Origin: Akebia trifoliata
Lineage: Eukaryota; Streptophyta; Magnoliopsida; Ranunculales; Lardizabalaceae
DNA length: 64,000 nucleotides
Reading direction: 5' to 3'
NCBI GenBank assembly: GCA_017979445.1
Contig: CM030719.1
Coordinates: 28,043,317-28,107,316, forward strand
A program made the position numbers and the translations under genes. Positions 23,041-35,917 of this stretch are shown piece after piece; position 1 is the stretch's first letter; every line of letters starts with the position of its first letter. The notes beneath the pieces are model-generated. The model saw only the letters and a list, made by a program, of their open reading frames with translations. It searched no databases and was not told the origin of the DNA.

Positions 23041-24018
23041 AAGTAATTCGTGAACAAATTCAATAGACGAAATACCATGGTAACTACCATTGTTTGTAGG
23101 TTGGGTCATGTGAACCAATTTGGTCAAAAATATTTTTGTTCCCAAAAAAGTCAATTTAGGATTTCACAGATTCTTGGATCGACCGATCACAAGAACCTTC
23201 GTCCATTGAAAGCATCCCCAAAGTACAAAACTACCCTTGTTCAAGGTTCGTGTGATTGGTCATCTAGGATTTTTGGAAATCATGAATTGTCATTTCTGTG
23301 AGCAAAAAATCTCTCAATTTAGTCTAATTGCCTTGTGAAAATGTTTCTGCTCCAACTACTTTGCCATTTGATGAGTGTTTAACGATTATCCGTAAAAAAA
23401 TTGTTTTTGGACATTTTAGTAAATTACACTAAAAAAAACCTAAGTACGAAAGAAAGAGGGAGAAAAAATGCAATAGCTTGCAGTCAAATGCAATCAACTG
23501 GCAAGGCCATTATCACTGGCCAATAGCCATCATTGCCATGGCCCCTATAACCATGAGAGGGAGGGAAGGCGAGTTTTGTGTAGTGTGCTATAATAAAAAT
23601 GTAGAAAGATTTCTAATAATACTCGAATTTGATTTGGATTTATATCTATCCCTCTTCTTATGTATCTAAATAACATTAGAGAATTTTCCTTGGATCACAT
23701 TTCATAGCTTTTATGCTACCAATCCACCTTTAGTTGCACTCCACTCTACTCCATCACTCTCATCTTAATTGTTTTTGTACATGGGTTTATGGGCCCCCAC
23801 ATAACTGAAATGTTTGTAACTTTCAGTCTCTTCTTGTTCTCTATTTGAATCACTTGGGGAGTGTCAGATTGCCAGTAAAACATCCCTTCCAAGATCAGAA
23901 AATAAATGATGGTGGGCCCGTCAACATAAAAGGTCCATGGGCCAATTCATTTCCAACTAAAAATGTTGGCCCACCAACTCACGGATGAGTATTGTAACTT
24001 GTTGGAGTCTATTTGGCA

Positions 24019-24464
<446 letters not shown>

Positions 24465-24482
24465 TATATATATATATATATA

Positions 24483-24727
24483 GGGAAATGTTCAGCAACA
24501 AACATTTTGGCAAAACATGGGTTAGAGATTTTGGAATGGGCTGATTTTTGTTGAGGATGATCTCTATGGTGAGGAGATCATCATCACCAAAAATCAGCCT
24601 ATTCTAAAACTTCTAACCCTATCAAAAATGGTTTACAAAAACTGGACAGTCCACGATTTTTCAACTTGTAAACTGGGGTTAGAAGTTTTGGAATGGGCTG
24701 ATTTTTGGTGAGGATGATCTCCTCACC
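24483..24727. mobile_element. Truncated family C copy j
   Basis: Starts at the TA repeat after copy i and is nearly identical to it, but stops abruptly in GATGATCTCCTCACC at the third unit. There it fuses to a 5'-truncated family A element. Confidence 0.8.
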
Positions 24728-24890
24728 CTTCTCTGACATACGCCTCCTACACCCCCATCACAGAACCATAGATCAATTTTCTCGAGATACATAATAAAAA
24801 GATCTTATGATTCTACGTATCTTGAGGCAAATGATCTACGGTTCTGTGATAGGGGAATACATCAAAAGAGACTTCGTAAAATCATTATTC
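24728..24890. mobile_element. Snap-back (family A) element A8, left-truncated
   Basis: Palindrome with ATCACAGAACCATAGATCA and, inverted, TGATCTACGGTTCTGTGAT. It ends ATCATTATTC like A2 and A13, but the left terminus is missing at the junction with family C copy j. Closest to A13 (38,821). Confidence 0.7.
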
Positions 24891-25168
24891 TATATAATAT
24901 GATTTTTAATTTAGAAATTAAGATATAAATTTTTTATTTTATATAAGTTAGAAAAGATAAATAATTTATTGGGTTGAGGGGCCCATTGTTAGGTTTTTGA
25001 TCTTGGCCAATTATTGTTAGAAACACTAGACTCAAGCCGAAACTCATGATTAACAAGACATTTGGTGGTCCATATCAAGTTGCACGATTCCACTAAGAGA
25101 GATTTCATCCAACAACCTGCCTAAGTGCCAAGGTTTGCCATGTCGTCTATGCCACGTGGCATTTACTT

Positions 25169-26300
25169 TTTAAAACGAGAAATTATATTGCCACACCAAC
25201 TTTTCCTTGCAACACATCAATACTTTTGAAATTAAGCAGCCGTTTTAAACTTGGGTGTTGTTTGTTAAATTGAACAAATAAGTGCTGAATGCTTATAATT
25301 GCTGAAACTGTATAAGCGCTAAATTTAAGTGCTGAAATTGTTTTTGTTTACCGATCTGAATTGTGCTGAACTGATTTAAATTAAGCGCTGTAATCACATA
25401 AATTTGTTTGTTACTTAATGCTGAAAACTAGTAAATTGACTATATTACCCTTTCAACAATTGTATGTTTAAGGAGAAATTATTAATAAAATTCAAAAATA
25501 AAATTTATTTATTAAAAAAATACTAAATTTAATAAAATTCATTTTGGGAATCTAGCCGAACAAATTCTCTCTCCTCCACATCATTTAAAAAGTAAATTTT
25601 AAAATTTTTTAATTCAAATTAAAAAATAATATTAATTCAAATTAAAGAGAGAGAATATTAAATATAAATATTTCCTTAAATATTAAATATTCCAAAAAAT
25701 AAAAAGGAAAGAGGAAATTTCTCTCTCCTCTTTTATTTTTTTCAAAATATTTAATATTTAATATTTAATATTATTTAAATGTGTGGAGGAGAGAGAAAAT
25801 TTCGGCCCTTTAAGGGTCAAAATTTTCTCTCTTTAATTTGAATTAATATTATTTTTTTATTTGAATTAATATTATTATTTAATTTGAATTAATATTATTT
25901 TTTTTATTTGAATTAATATTATTTAAATACGTAGATGAGAGAGAAAATAAGAGAGATAATATTGGTGTAGGTTGCCTTATTAATTTGTGGGGTGCTTATA
26001 GCATTATCCATAGGACATAAGAGGTAATATCATTTCAAGTATAAGGGTATACTTGTCCGTGTTGAAAAAGACCGGTGCTTATCGCTTCAGCAAAAAAATT
26101 AAGTGATCCAACTTCACTTAATGCTTTTCACTTATCTTTCAGTAATAAGTGCTGAAAATGTGGAGTAAACAAACGTGCTGATTGCTGAAGCTGAATTACA
26201 TTCAGCATTAAGTGCTGAAATCAGCGGTAAACAAATACCCCCTTGATGTCATATGGATTATTGTAATATAAGTAATAGTTGGTGTGTTAATAGCAGCTCT
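25169..26300. mobile_element. MITE family B copy split by a nested element
   Basis: Left end ATATTGCCACACCAACTTTT at 25,176 and right end, inverted, AGTTGGTGTGTTAATAGCAG near 26,279. A ~990 bp element (25,253-26,241) sits between. Outer flanks agree only loosely. Confidence 0.55.
25253..26241. mobile_element. Nested MITE with GGGTGTTGTTTG ends
   Basis: Ends GGGTGTTGTTTGTT and, inverted, TAAACAAATACCCC. Subterminal regions repeat variants of AAGTGCTGAA in both orientations. The middle is AT-rich with repeated TTTGAATTAATATTATT. A 3 bp CTT on both sides could be the duplication. No transposase ORF. Confidence 0.6.
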
Positions 26301-27344
26301 ATTTTGAAAAGACAGCTCAACCCAAATACGCCAATAGCAGGATCTGGGATCTGGTTAAGGGGTAGTTTATTTTTTGGCACTCCAACTTTTACTCAATACA
26401 CCCTAATTATAAATAAAGAAAATAAATGAATGGTTGATAATAAGTAAAAGTTGGCGTACCAGTAGAACCTGTGAATTTTTGTTATTCCTAGATTTTTATT
26501 TTTTGGGTTTAGACTTTTAAATGAGCCTAATCATAAGTGTAAACAAGTAATGAAATTGTTTGAATAAGTGTGTAATGTTTGAATAGTGTGTTTTAATATG
26601 TAATTAGGGTGTGATAAATAATTTAACAGTTCGAGGTGTAATAAGTAAAAGTTTGGGTGCCAATAGCAGTTGTCTTCAGTAAAACTGCCAAGGCCCATTA
26701 ACAGCCTAAGCACAACAACATATCCAGCAAGGATTTCATATTGATAATGGAGGCTGATTGAACATGATGTGTGGGCCCACCCAAAAGAAACAATCAGTGA
26801 TCACAATATGACAAAGTCGGGGTTTGGTAAGAGAAAGAAAAACATTGGATAAAATAAAAAATAATTGTTTTAAGTAAAAAATATATATTTTTATATATTA
26901 AATGAAAAAAATAATACTTAAAAAATACTAAAATATAAAATAATCCATGATTTAAAAAAAAAATCAGGATTAAATAATGATTAATCATGATTTTTTGAAA
27001 AATCAAATATTTTTTTCAAAAACTTCATGACTTTTTGAAAAAAAAATTCGTGATTTAATCTACAACTATTAAAATTGTGATTTAATTGCGAATTTTTCAA
27101 AAAATCAAAGATTTTTGTCCCTACAGGGATCCATCTACAAAATTTAAAGTTGACTCAATTCATACAAAATAAAAAATAAATAAAATATTGCACCTGCTAT
27201 GGATATAGTGGTTCAAATGAATGAATGAGCTCTTATCCTCATCCATGTTGATAAGACAACAAAATGAGATAGATGCCCTACAAACTAGTTCTAAATTTAT
27301 TAGAGTAAGGTTGTTCCTTATCTCCTCTATGTAAGGATAAATTT
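26301..27344. other. Intergenic, no gene seen
   Basis: AT-rich. 26,940-27,110 contains several short palindromic runs of the type AATCATGATTTTTTGAAAA. Nothing codes. Confidence 0.4.
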
Positions 27345-27970
27345 GAGAAAAAATTACTTAAAAGACCCTGATAGAGAGATTTTTTTTTCTAAATAATCCT
27401 TAATTTTTGGACGATCTCTTAATAGTCCATTTAGTAAATTTTTCTTTTCTTAAGAGTCCTTGAACCTCATCTCTCACATTTCTCATTATTGAATGTCCTA
27501 ACTATTCGAACTCATTGTTTTCATATTAAAAAAAATGAATTTTTGACATCTCAATTAAATTTCGAAGAATCCATTCCATGAGAAAGGATTTAAGAAGGAA
27601 GGAGAAGTTATTTTCAAAAGTTTTTTTAAATATTTTGAAGAAGTATGTAAAAAATTAAGATTTTTTTCATATTTTTTCTTAACTGTTGGATGAAAATCGA
27701 TCAAGAACTATTCTTTTGGGGTTGAAATCATCTAAACAAGTCGTTATTTCAAGTTGTTGTCAATCTTTCCATGTACTTTAGTTGAAAAAACTCAAAAATT
27801 GAAAATGAGTTGGTTTTAAAAATTGAGAACTTGATACTAAATAAAAGAAAACTTCTAGTTTAACAATAATAATAACAAAAAAAAAAGTGGTGAACTTGAC
27901 AGTAAATAAATAAGTGGTGAGTTTGCCAACAATGAGGGACCATTAAGAAATAAAAAGGTTACCAAATTTG
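27345..27970. repeat. Dispersed repeat P, empty-site copy
   Basis: Homologous over about 600 bp to 57,440-58,760 (shared: [55 protein letters not shown]). It lacks the 719 bp insertion found there; the uninterrupted site is CATTTAGTAAA near 27,441. Family unknown and no coding capacity seen. Confidence 0.75.
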
Positions 27971-28589
27971 AATTTCATTTAAGATTTGCTCCACATATTG
28001 AAAGTTCAAACTAAATTCCTTTAAAATCCAATGTTCTGGGTCTTTAAATAAGTAAATACAGACCACAGATGATGCAAATGTCATTCAACTGTTCAACTTG
28101 TTTCGACCAATTATAATTATTTGAGAGTCCTTTAAGAACAAATGTCGAAGAAAGGATTCTGCATCACTGGATAAACACGAATACCATACAACTTAAACAT
28201 TCATTCTACTAGTACTCATGTAGTTATCAACAATTACAAAAGTTACGATAACATAAGAAACGAGAAAACCATGATCTAGACCGATCTTATAAGAACAAAT
28301 GAATAACGATAATTCTGTAATAATCTTTCAGCAAGAAAATTCATGGAAGATTTCTGTAAAACCCATAAATCTATAAAACAATAGCTATCAACAATAAGGA
28401 CTGCAATCAAGCTTATATATCCAAATGTGCTGGCTACTACCACTACAAATTGTCAGATGTAAAGAACTATAAGCTGCTAAAGAAAATCCAAACTTTCATA
28501 AACAAAGAAGCAGTACTTGTAATCATACCTCAATAGATAAATTAAGAAAAAACTTAAGAAGTGAAGAATGAACAAATGCAACACATAGA

Positions 28590-28925
28590 ATTCTCATGGG
28601 AATATTAGAATTTTCGTTACATTCACTTTTTAATAATACCCTTGCCCATTATGTTTTTACTGAAAAAACAAGGGTATGTTGGTCTTTTATATAATAAGCG
28701 TTTGTTGACATTGAAGGTAGAAGCATTTACTGTAAATAAAACATTTAAATCTAAAAGGTAAAATATTCTTAGAATTTAATATGTAAACAAACATTTATTA
28801 TGCAAAAGACCAATATATATTTGTCTTTTTCATTAAAAGACAAAATGGATAAAGATATTATTGGAAAGTGAATGTGATGAAAAATGCTAACGTCCCTATA
28901 AGATCTTGGATGTTAGCATTTCCTA
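28590..28925. mobile_element. Dispersed repeat family F with inverted ends
   Basis: Left GGGAATATTAGAATTTTCG and right, inverted, AAATGCTAACGTCCC. Subterminal TTCACTTTTTAATAATACCC matches, inverted, the right side. A related copy is at 33,045-33,400 and a fragment at 21,603. Confidence 0.5.
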
Positions 28926-28951
28926 AATTTTTATAAAGCTAATTATTTTCA

Positions 28952-29111
28952 GACTCTTTTTTTTTTTTTTTCACTCGGTTTGTACTTGGCTGATGTGGCA
29001 AGGGCACAGAATCATAAATCATTTTCCTTGTGTATCCCGGAGAAAACGATCTATAATTCTATGCCCTTACCACATCAGCCGAGTACAGACCGAGTGAAAA
29101 AAACCCGAATC
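28952..29111. mobile_element. Snap-back (family A) element A9
   Basis: Palindrome: TCACTCGGTTTGTACTTGGC then GATGTGGCAAGGGCACAGAA, both repeated inverted. The core has CCTTGTGTATCCCGG. Outer and middle arms are shared with A11 (34,253) and A12 (34,921). No target duplication recognised. Confidence 0.75.
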
Positions 29112-29407
29112 TAACTCTTTCCATAAAGAAGTTTTTGCAAGAAAATTTTCACTTGGAGGGTTAGTTCCATACATCTTATAAGTGAAAGCTGAAGTGCTAT
29201 AACATAGAGAGTTACAAAATAGGTACAGTGGTTGGTGATTTAAGTTGCTTAATAGGAAAAAAAAAAAAAAAGTTTGCTGTGGAAGTACAAACAGTGGAAG
29301 TCATTCCTTAAGGTCAATTATCTATATCACAAGGTACTGGATCAATCTAAACTCGAGAAATCTACTAACCCAAGAACACGTGTTAGTAAAGCTGAGGCCA
29401 CCCCATT

Positions 29408-30538
29408 TCATAAAATGTAGTACCAGAAGGTGAAAAATGCAGCAATGCCGCTCAAGATACATAATCTATCTAAGCGGCTTTCGTTTCTCATTTTCTCCTC
29501 CTTCAACTCATTCTGAACCTTTGAGTACAGATGACAAGACTCGAGAACTTCGCTATAATTTTTGCTCCGACCGCAACTCAGTGCTTCTTTAAGTACAAGT
29601 AAACTGTTTCTTCCATTAACATAAGCACCGCTCATGTCTTCCAACTGCATACTTAACTCTGTTAACTTGAGAGTTGTCTGACAAAGCCCTCCTTCCTCTG
29701 TTTGAATCACTCTGAACTTCGTAACAAGGATGCATTCCACTACTTTGCATGGAAGTATGTCTTTGGCAGGAAGAATGGATCCAAACCGTATCAAGAAATC
29801 TTTGTCTGTCGGCCAATGTCTTTGCCCCCCAAGAGGACCCCAACTAGCAACATTAGCCGATTGTTTCACCTTTTTGTTCACAATGATCCAACTAAGTCGG
29901 ATCCCATCACGAAGCTCCCTCCATAGCTTCCCATCTTTTCTTTCCCTCTCAATTGAGATAATCGGAGGCAGACCATCAGCGACTGAGAGGGTAACTTCGT
30001 TATCGTGGTCATCATCTCTGTCCGAATAGCTAAGCAGATCAATTCGAAATGGGCAATTGTAAAACCAACCATTAAAACCATCAGAATCAGGAATACCCCA
30101 AAGGACTTTTGAATAGATTGCTTTGTCTTTATATCTTATATCGACAATAGAGACGAAATCCGAAGGTGAAATAGTTTCAAACTCGTCTATCTCATCATAG
30201 TAATCATCCCCAGCCCATTCTTCGGGGTATTCAAGATGGGAATCCCACATAGCAAGAGGAACTTCTTTGTTCACAATAAGTGGGAAACAGTCGGCATAGA
30301 ACTTTCTGAACCCACCGATGGATGAAATCAAATTCCTAACATCTTCCCTGTTTGTTGAAGGCCATAAAGAACAACATACATTTTCCCATATTTTCTCTTC
30401 TTTTGAGATCGAACAGAAAGCCGCGCAAACACATGCTGCACTAGCCAAAGTTGCACCGTCGAGACGCCTCAAAATGTCATAGAAAAGGTCACTGCATAGC
30501 GATGCCATACTTTCTACTTGTGCAACTGACATTTCCAT
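29408..30538 (-). CDS. F-box protein with C-terminal membrane anchor
   Basis: Single-exon CDS of 376 aa. The F-box covers about residues 12-55 (SDLFYDILRRLDGATLASAA then CAAFCSISKEEKIWENVC). The middle has no kelch or LRR repeats. The C-terminus ends in a charged helix (SKVQNELKEEKMRNESRLDR) followed by a hydrophobic tail LCILSGIAAFFTFWYYIL, so the protein may be tail-anchored. This matches the plant F-box group of At2g27310/At2g36090. F-box proteins recruit substrates to SCF ubiquitin ligases through SKP1; the substrate is unknown. Just upstream a CCAG acceptor (30,553) and a distant GTGAGC donor (32,548) suggest a ~2.0 kb 5' UTR intron, so transcription would start near 32.7 kb. Confidence 0.9.
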   Translation of the reverse strand: MEMSVAQVESMASLCSDLFYDILRRLDGATLASAACVCAAFCSISKEEKIWENVCCSLWPSTNREDVRNLISSIGGFRKFYADCFPLIVNKEVPLAMWDSHLEYPEEWAGDDYYDEIDEFETISPSDFVSIVDIRYKDKAIYSKVLWGIPDSDGFNGWFYNCPFRIDLLSYSDRDDDHDNEVTLSVADGLPPIISIERERKDGKLWRELRDGIRLSWIIVNKKVKQSANVASWGPLGGQRHWPTDKDFLIRFGSILPAKDILPCKVVECILVTKFRVIQTEEGGLCQTTLKLTELSMQLEDMSGAYVNGRNSLLVLKEALSCGRSKNYSEVLESCHLYSKVQNELKEEKMRNESRLDRLCILSGIAAFFTFWYYIL

Positions 30539-30552
30539 TGATTCCTGGTCCT

Positions 30553-32548
30553 CTGGAGAGTGAAAATAATAGAATACAAAGAATGAAATTAAGTAAATCC
30601 AGCACAGATTTTCAAAGTCAAGAAGTTTCTAAAACGACTTTTTAAAAAGTTCTTAATTCTTTTGCTATAAAAAATTGTGCTCCTTTTCCTTAAGTGATGA
30701 GGACTTCCTTGAAATTTCAGCTCTTTTTTTTATTGATTTTCTCAAAAGAGAGAAAATTAGATGTTTTTGTCACAATTGATTGAAGTTTAATGAATATAGA
30801 GAAATATGGAAAATAATTTTCACAGGACAAAGCCATGGACAAAGAAAAACACAAACACCAAAACATAAATATTTGGCTGGTGCATAAAAAAACCATGATT
30901 GGGCCTGTTATAGAGCCAAATTAGTGTCCACGGTGTTTAACTAAAGAAAAGGGCCAAGACTACGGAGATAAATTTACGGCTACAGATACAATGGCTGATA
31001 CCATATCATTGATTACCTTAAGCTGTGTGATTTGGTACAACCTTTTTACTGAATTGATGATAAAACTGCCTCTTTTCATGGAAACTTGAAAGAAGAAGTT
31101 ATCAAGTAGTAACTATACATGGATATGAGGTTCTATGCAAAGATTTCACTACGGAACTGTGTCCAAAGACGTCGGCAAAATGTTACATGGAATATGAGAC
31201 TCTTGGATGTCTATGAAATTCAAGAAGGCACCTAACAAATTGCTAAAAAGATAGATAAAGTGATTACATATAAATAGAAGAAAAAGAACACAATAAACAG
31301 CAAAATAAAAAATAAAAAAATAGAAAGGTTGCAAATGCATATTAGCAGTGAAAGTTGAGACTTGAGAACATTAACATTACTAACTAGAAAAAAGAGACTG
31401 AAAATTTATATATAGTGTCAATATTCAAGGACAAGAACTGTGGGATTTTCAAGATTGGTAATGAAAAATATCTATCGAAACCAGTGTCGGAGTGTTTAAT
31501 TTTCAGATGAGCTTTATAAAGGTTTCATCAGTTCAATTTTTGTCCTTGAAACGAAATTTCATTTTAAATATTTCCCTTCTAACCTTTGGTGTCATCAAAA
31601 GTTAGTTCAAAGTGAAAATGTTCTCTGTGTTTAGTCTAACATCAACTAGGAGTGGTAGTGAACAATTGAGAAATTCTGATCCCTAGTTTTATGTGTCTAA
31701 TTTGGGAATTACAATCAGCTCTATTTTCTTGGAAGCTGAAAGAAGGTTAAGTACCTCGTCTCTGTCAAGTAGTCCAAGAACAAAGGGACACTTTTATACA
31801 GTCCAAGTTCAGTTGAATCCCAAAGATTACCAACCACATCTCTTGCTGAATAGAAACACTTGGCATATCTTCAATTAGTGAAAGTTTTAACACTCTAATT
31901 TTTAAAATTTGAATAGAATTGTTGGGATAACTTCAAAATATTATAATTATTTAGGTATTAGTTCACTAATTTCCAACAACAGGAAGAAGAATCTGAGGAC
32001 ACTGTTAGAAGCTTAGATTTGTTCCATATAAATCAACCCAAATTCAAGGATTTGAAGTTTTTTCCAACACTAAAATCACAAGGGAAAATTACCCATTTCG
32101 TGTAAATTTTTGTTGGAACCTCAATTGTGTTAACTTTCTAGCACTAAATAGCAAACCCACATTACAAGGAAGCAAAATTTAGAGTGCTTGAGCCAATATT
32201 GCAAAATAATCAGAAGTGAAGGAATTAGAAAAACCCAGAAAAAAGATTTTTTTTTTTAACTCTTCAAAGTGCATTCTAGACACACAAACACACTCAGAGA
32301 GCAAAAAAACTAACCAACCCACCATAAGAAAATTTAGAAAAACAAGGAACCATTTAACAGAAACAAGAAATCCTCAAAAACAAGTTAGAAATCAGAACAT
32401 AAAAAAGAAAATTAAACCACTAATCCCACCTCCAAGAAGAGAAAATTAAAGAAATTTCAGCAAATTAACACACTTTCTACATCAACTTGAACTGTAAAAT
32501 TCAAGAATTTTAACAAAAAGAAAGATACCCATAATCACAAGAGCTCAC
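30553..32548 (-). other. Probable 5' UTR intron of the F-box gene
   Basis: Inferred from an acceptor (CTCTCCAG) 14 nt before the ATG and a strong donor (GAG then GTGAGCTC) on the minus strand at 32,549/32,548. No ORF with family motifs inside. RNA evidence would be needed to confirm it. Confidence 0.45.
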
Positions 32549-33044
32549 CTCAACAGTCTCCCATCAAGTATTGAACCTAATAAAGCTCAGTTGCAGAACA
32601 AAATCAACAAACAAGGATGAACAGACCAAGAGAATTTTGAGAAAATTGGGGCTCAAAATGATGAACAATAAAAAATCTTAGTAGTACCCAGATCGAAAAA
32701 TCAGGTTTTGATGATCGAAACGAATTTACTACAACCACCGCCCATGAATCGAAATCACATACACAGGACAGAATTGTGGTCTTTCCTCTATTTAATTGGC
32801 CTCACGGGCTCTGCGAGGTTGTAATAATAAACGTTCACAAAGTAGCAGATTTTTATACATGAAAAATCGTCCGAGATGACTCGCCCAAGTCATCTCGGCA
32901 TCGATGTGAATCATTGTACAGTGACTCGCCCGAGATCCGAATTTTTATTATCGTCTGATTTCATTCATTTTTGTTGTTGATAAAATGATTATTTTTTAAT
33001 AATTAATATTTACTATTTAAATAAAAGGGAATGCAAAAGTCCAA

Positions 33045-33400
33045 TACTTCACAGGCCTTAGCATAGTCTAACAATTTTTATTCCAATAATACCCCTCCTC
33101 GAAAGACAAGGGCGTATTAGTCTTTTACCCAATAAATACATGTTTACATAATAAATATTATGAGTATTTAAGTATTTTAAATTAAATATATATTTTATAT
33201 TAAATATTTTGAAAATCAATTTCAATATAATTAATATATTTATTAATTATATAATAAATATATTTATTGTGTAAAAGATTTATTTACCTTTATTTTTTTC
33301 ACTAAAAGACAAAATGAAGAGGATTATTATTGAAAAAAAATTGTTGAATAATGTTAACATTCCCGTGAGGTCTTTGACGTTAACATTCATCTTAAATAAA
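33045..33400. mobile_element. Dispersed repeat family F copy
   Basis: Contains AAGGGCGTATTAGTCTTTTA and ends TGACGTTAACATTC, matching 28,590-28,925 in order and orientation. The interior is AT-rich (ATTTATTATGTAAAC-type repeats). Confidence 0.45.
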
Positions 33401-34012
33401 AATATAATTTTTGAAATAATAAATTATAATTATTTAAAAATAAATATATATTTGTAATAATTATAAATTTAGGTAAGTGATTCATCTTATTTGAAGCCAA
33501 CAAGCACACATTTAATGGCCCACAAAAGCATTAAAATTTAGTTGGCCCACTTTTTGATGGATCAATTACATTAAATTAATCGGCATTGGTGATTTCTAGA
33601 TTAAGAATTTTAGTATTTTTACTATCGGCTAGATCCATGGAAAAACTCCATTTGGTTTCAAACTCCGTTTAGAAATCTCTTCATTGTAACGATTTTACGA
33701 GACTTAAAAGCATGTCGAAATCAAACATTCATTGAACTAGTAGGGGTGTCAATGGATTGATTCTGGTTTGATTCGTAAAGGAATTGGGGATTGGATTCTT
33801 TAAATTTTATCATTTTTTATTTTTATTGATTTTGATTTTGTTTCTCAAATTAATTGAATTGAAATGAAATAAAAATAAAAATTCTAAGACGGTCTTGATT
33901 CTTGGCTCCGATTTAATTTTTATTGATTCCGATTCTCAATTAATTTGATTTTAAGAGATTCTATTCTAGTTGATTTCATTAAAAAGGAATTTAGAATCTA
34001 GGTTTTTTATTT
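33401..34012. other. Intergenic, no gene seen
   Basis: AT-rich; 33,740-34,000 repeats variants of TTGATTCTGATTTT, typical of low-complexity plant intergenic DNA. Confidence 0.4.
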
Positions 34013-34160
34013 GAGTCATGTTAAGGTGACATTGGATTTACTACGACTTTTACATTCTGACGTGGAGGTGTGCACATTACCATAGATGCTACTTCCTTGT
34101 GATACGAGTAAACACACCTAAAGTTGAAGATGGAATGGCAGGTGTCGTGACATTGATTTC
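34013..34160. mobile_element. Snap-back (family A) element A10, degenerate
   Basis: Starts GAGTCATGTTAAGGTGACA, has CTGACGTGGAGGTGTGCA and ACCATAGATG, and ends in a partly inverted GTGACATTGATTTC. Closest to A20 (60,797). The right arm is partly lost. Confidence 0.55.
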
Positions 34161-34252
34161 TAATTGAATATACATAAGTCCCTTTACTACTTTTCCATGG
34201 TATAAATATATGTGTGACAGAAAAATATAGGTCCTACGAATCAATTAATATT

Positions 34253-34435
34253 GACAGATGATAAAGTGATGTGCTAAAACATACGCGGTTTGTACATGAC
34301 TGACATGGCAAGGGCACAGAACTGTTGATCTTTTTCTTGGTGTATCCCGAAGAAAAAGATCTATGGTTTTGTGCCCTTTCCACGTCAGCTGCATACATAC
34401 TGCGTACTGTTTAGCGTGTCGTTTTATCACGACGC
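34253..34435. mobile_element. Snap-back (family A) element A11, exact 9 bp TSD
   Basis: Flanked by exact ATTAATATT (34,244-34,252 and 34,436-34,444). Middle arms GACATGGCAAGGGCACAGAA and inverse; core CTTGGTGTATCCCGAAG. Middle arms match A9 but the outer 30 bp differ. Confidence 0.85.
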
Positions 34436-34920
34436 ATTAATATTAGTCTTGAATTTCTATACATTTTCGTTTTCGAAAGTTAATTGGAGGTTTAAGAAGA
34501 CCCCACCCGACCATAATAACTTCTATAGCTTTCTATAATACCAACCTCTATAATAGAAAATTCTCATTTTACTATCACGCTACGACTTGACTATATGGAG
34601 TGTATAACACAATTATTTCTATTCAGGAAACATCACTCGCTATTACCTCATTAAGTCGGGCAATCTTATTTGGAGTTAGTTCATCTACCCCATGTTTGCA
34701 ATCAATTAATACGCTTTGTGTTGTCATGTTCCTTCCTTGTCCATAGGTGTTAACGAATCACATAGAAAGGCGATACAACCTATGGTGACCGATCCAAATC
34801 ATAAGATAAATAGTGATGGTGAAACCACAGGAAGACCATCGATGTGCTTAATTAAGTCGTAAGACATAGGGAGATTATATAGTGACCCAATTACTTACCT
34901 TCTTTACTCTGTATTTTTAA

Positions 34921-35063
34921 CTTGTAAATTTTCAACTAGAAGGCAAGTGCATAGAATTGTAGATATTTTTTCCTTGTGTATCATAAGGAAAAAGGTCTAA
35001 GGAAAAAAGATCTACGGTTCTGTGCACTTGCCACATCGATCGAGTGAAAATTTTCGAGTCAGA
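34921..35063. mobile_element. Snap-back (family A) element A12
   Basis: Palindrome with AAGGCAAGTGCATAGAATTG and, inverted, GGTTCTGTGCACTTGCC. The core CCTTGTGTATCATAAGG is partly duplicated. Limits approximate; no duplication read. Confidence 0.55.
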
Positions 35064-35557
35064 ATTTCACGTCTCTTAGTTTTAACAATGGGCATTATTA
35101 CAAAATTTGAGTGATCCCTTTACACAGTAACCTACTTATGTACAAAATTTGACGTTTCCTAACAAGCCGATCTAAAGAAGATGATATATGTTATCGGTTA
35201 GTAAATACTTAGATCAAGACACGCATTGAATGTGTTGTCCTAAAATAGATTTGTCTTCTCAACGCTTGTGCCCCGCGTTATTGTGAGGTTTGCAAACATT
35301 CACTCCCAATATTTTCTAGTGAGAAAAATCTCGAGAAGGCAACACTCCAAGGTGTGATCAAATTACACAGAAATTAGATGAAGAATAGATAGTAGTTCAA
35401 TATTCTAAGTAGAATAATCAAGAGAAAAGAATCTTTATATCAACTTAATAACGAACGGATCTAGATGACTCTAGCAATTAGATTCGAACCAATACTTACG
35501 ACTGAAGGGTTCAATATATCGAACATATATATTAAGAATAAGATATATATATATATA
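35064..35557. other. Intergenic, no gene seen
   Basis: No supported ORF. A short TA repeat at the right edge borders the next element. Confidence 0.4.
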
Positions 35558-35917
35558 GGGTGACGTTCCTACGACCCTTATTACGACTCACATTGCGACA
35601 TCGTTTTTGTCTTATATGGGCAAAAAGGTTTGGAATGGGCTGATTTTTTGTGAGGATGATCTCTGTGATGAGGGGATCATCCTTACAAAAAATCGTCCCA
35701 TTCCAAAACTTCTAACCCTATCAAAATTGATTTACAAAAATTGGACGGTCTAAAATTTTTCAACTTGTAAACATGGGGCTAGAAGTTTCATAATGAGCTG
35801 ATTTTTGGCAAGGATGATCACCTCACCATAGAGATCATCCTCACAAAAAATCAGCCCATTCCAAATATTTTTGCCCATATAAGACAAAACACAGTGTCGC
35901 AATGTGAGTCCAAAACC
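35558..35917. mobile_element. (TA)n-bounded double-hairpin MITE (family C), copy k
   Basis: Left TA repeat then GGGTGACGTTCCTACGACCC; right, inverted, GTGTCGCAATGTGAGTCC. The interior has the usual four alternating units and spacer. The right TA border is missing. A third terminal subtype of the family. Confidence 0.7.

Noticed and set aside
29616..30081. Several ORFs of 67-99 codons within the F-box gene
   Set aside because: Alternative frames of the intact 376-codon F-box CDS.
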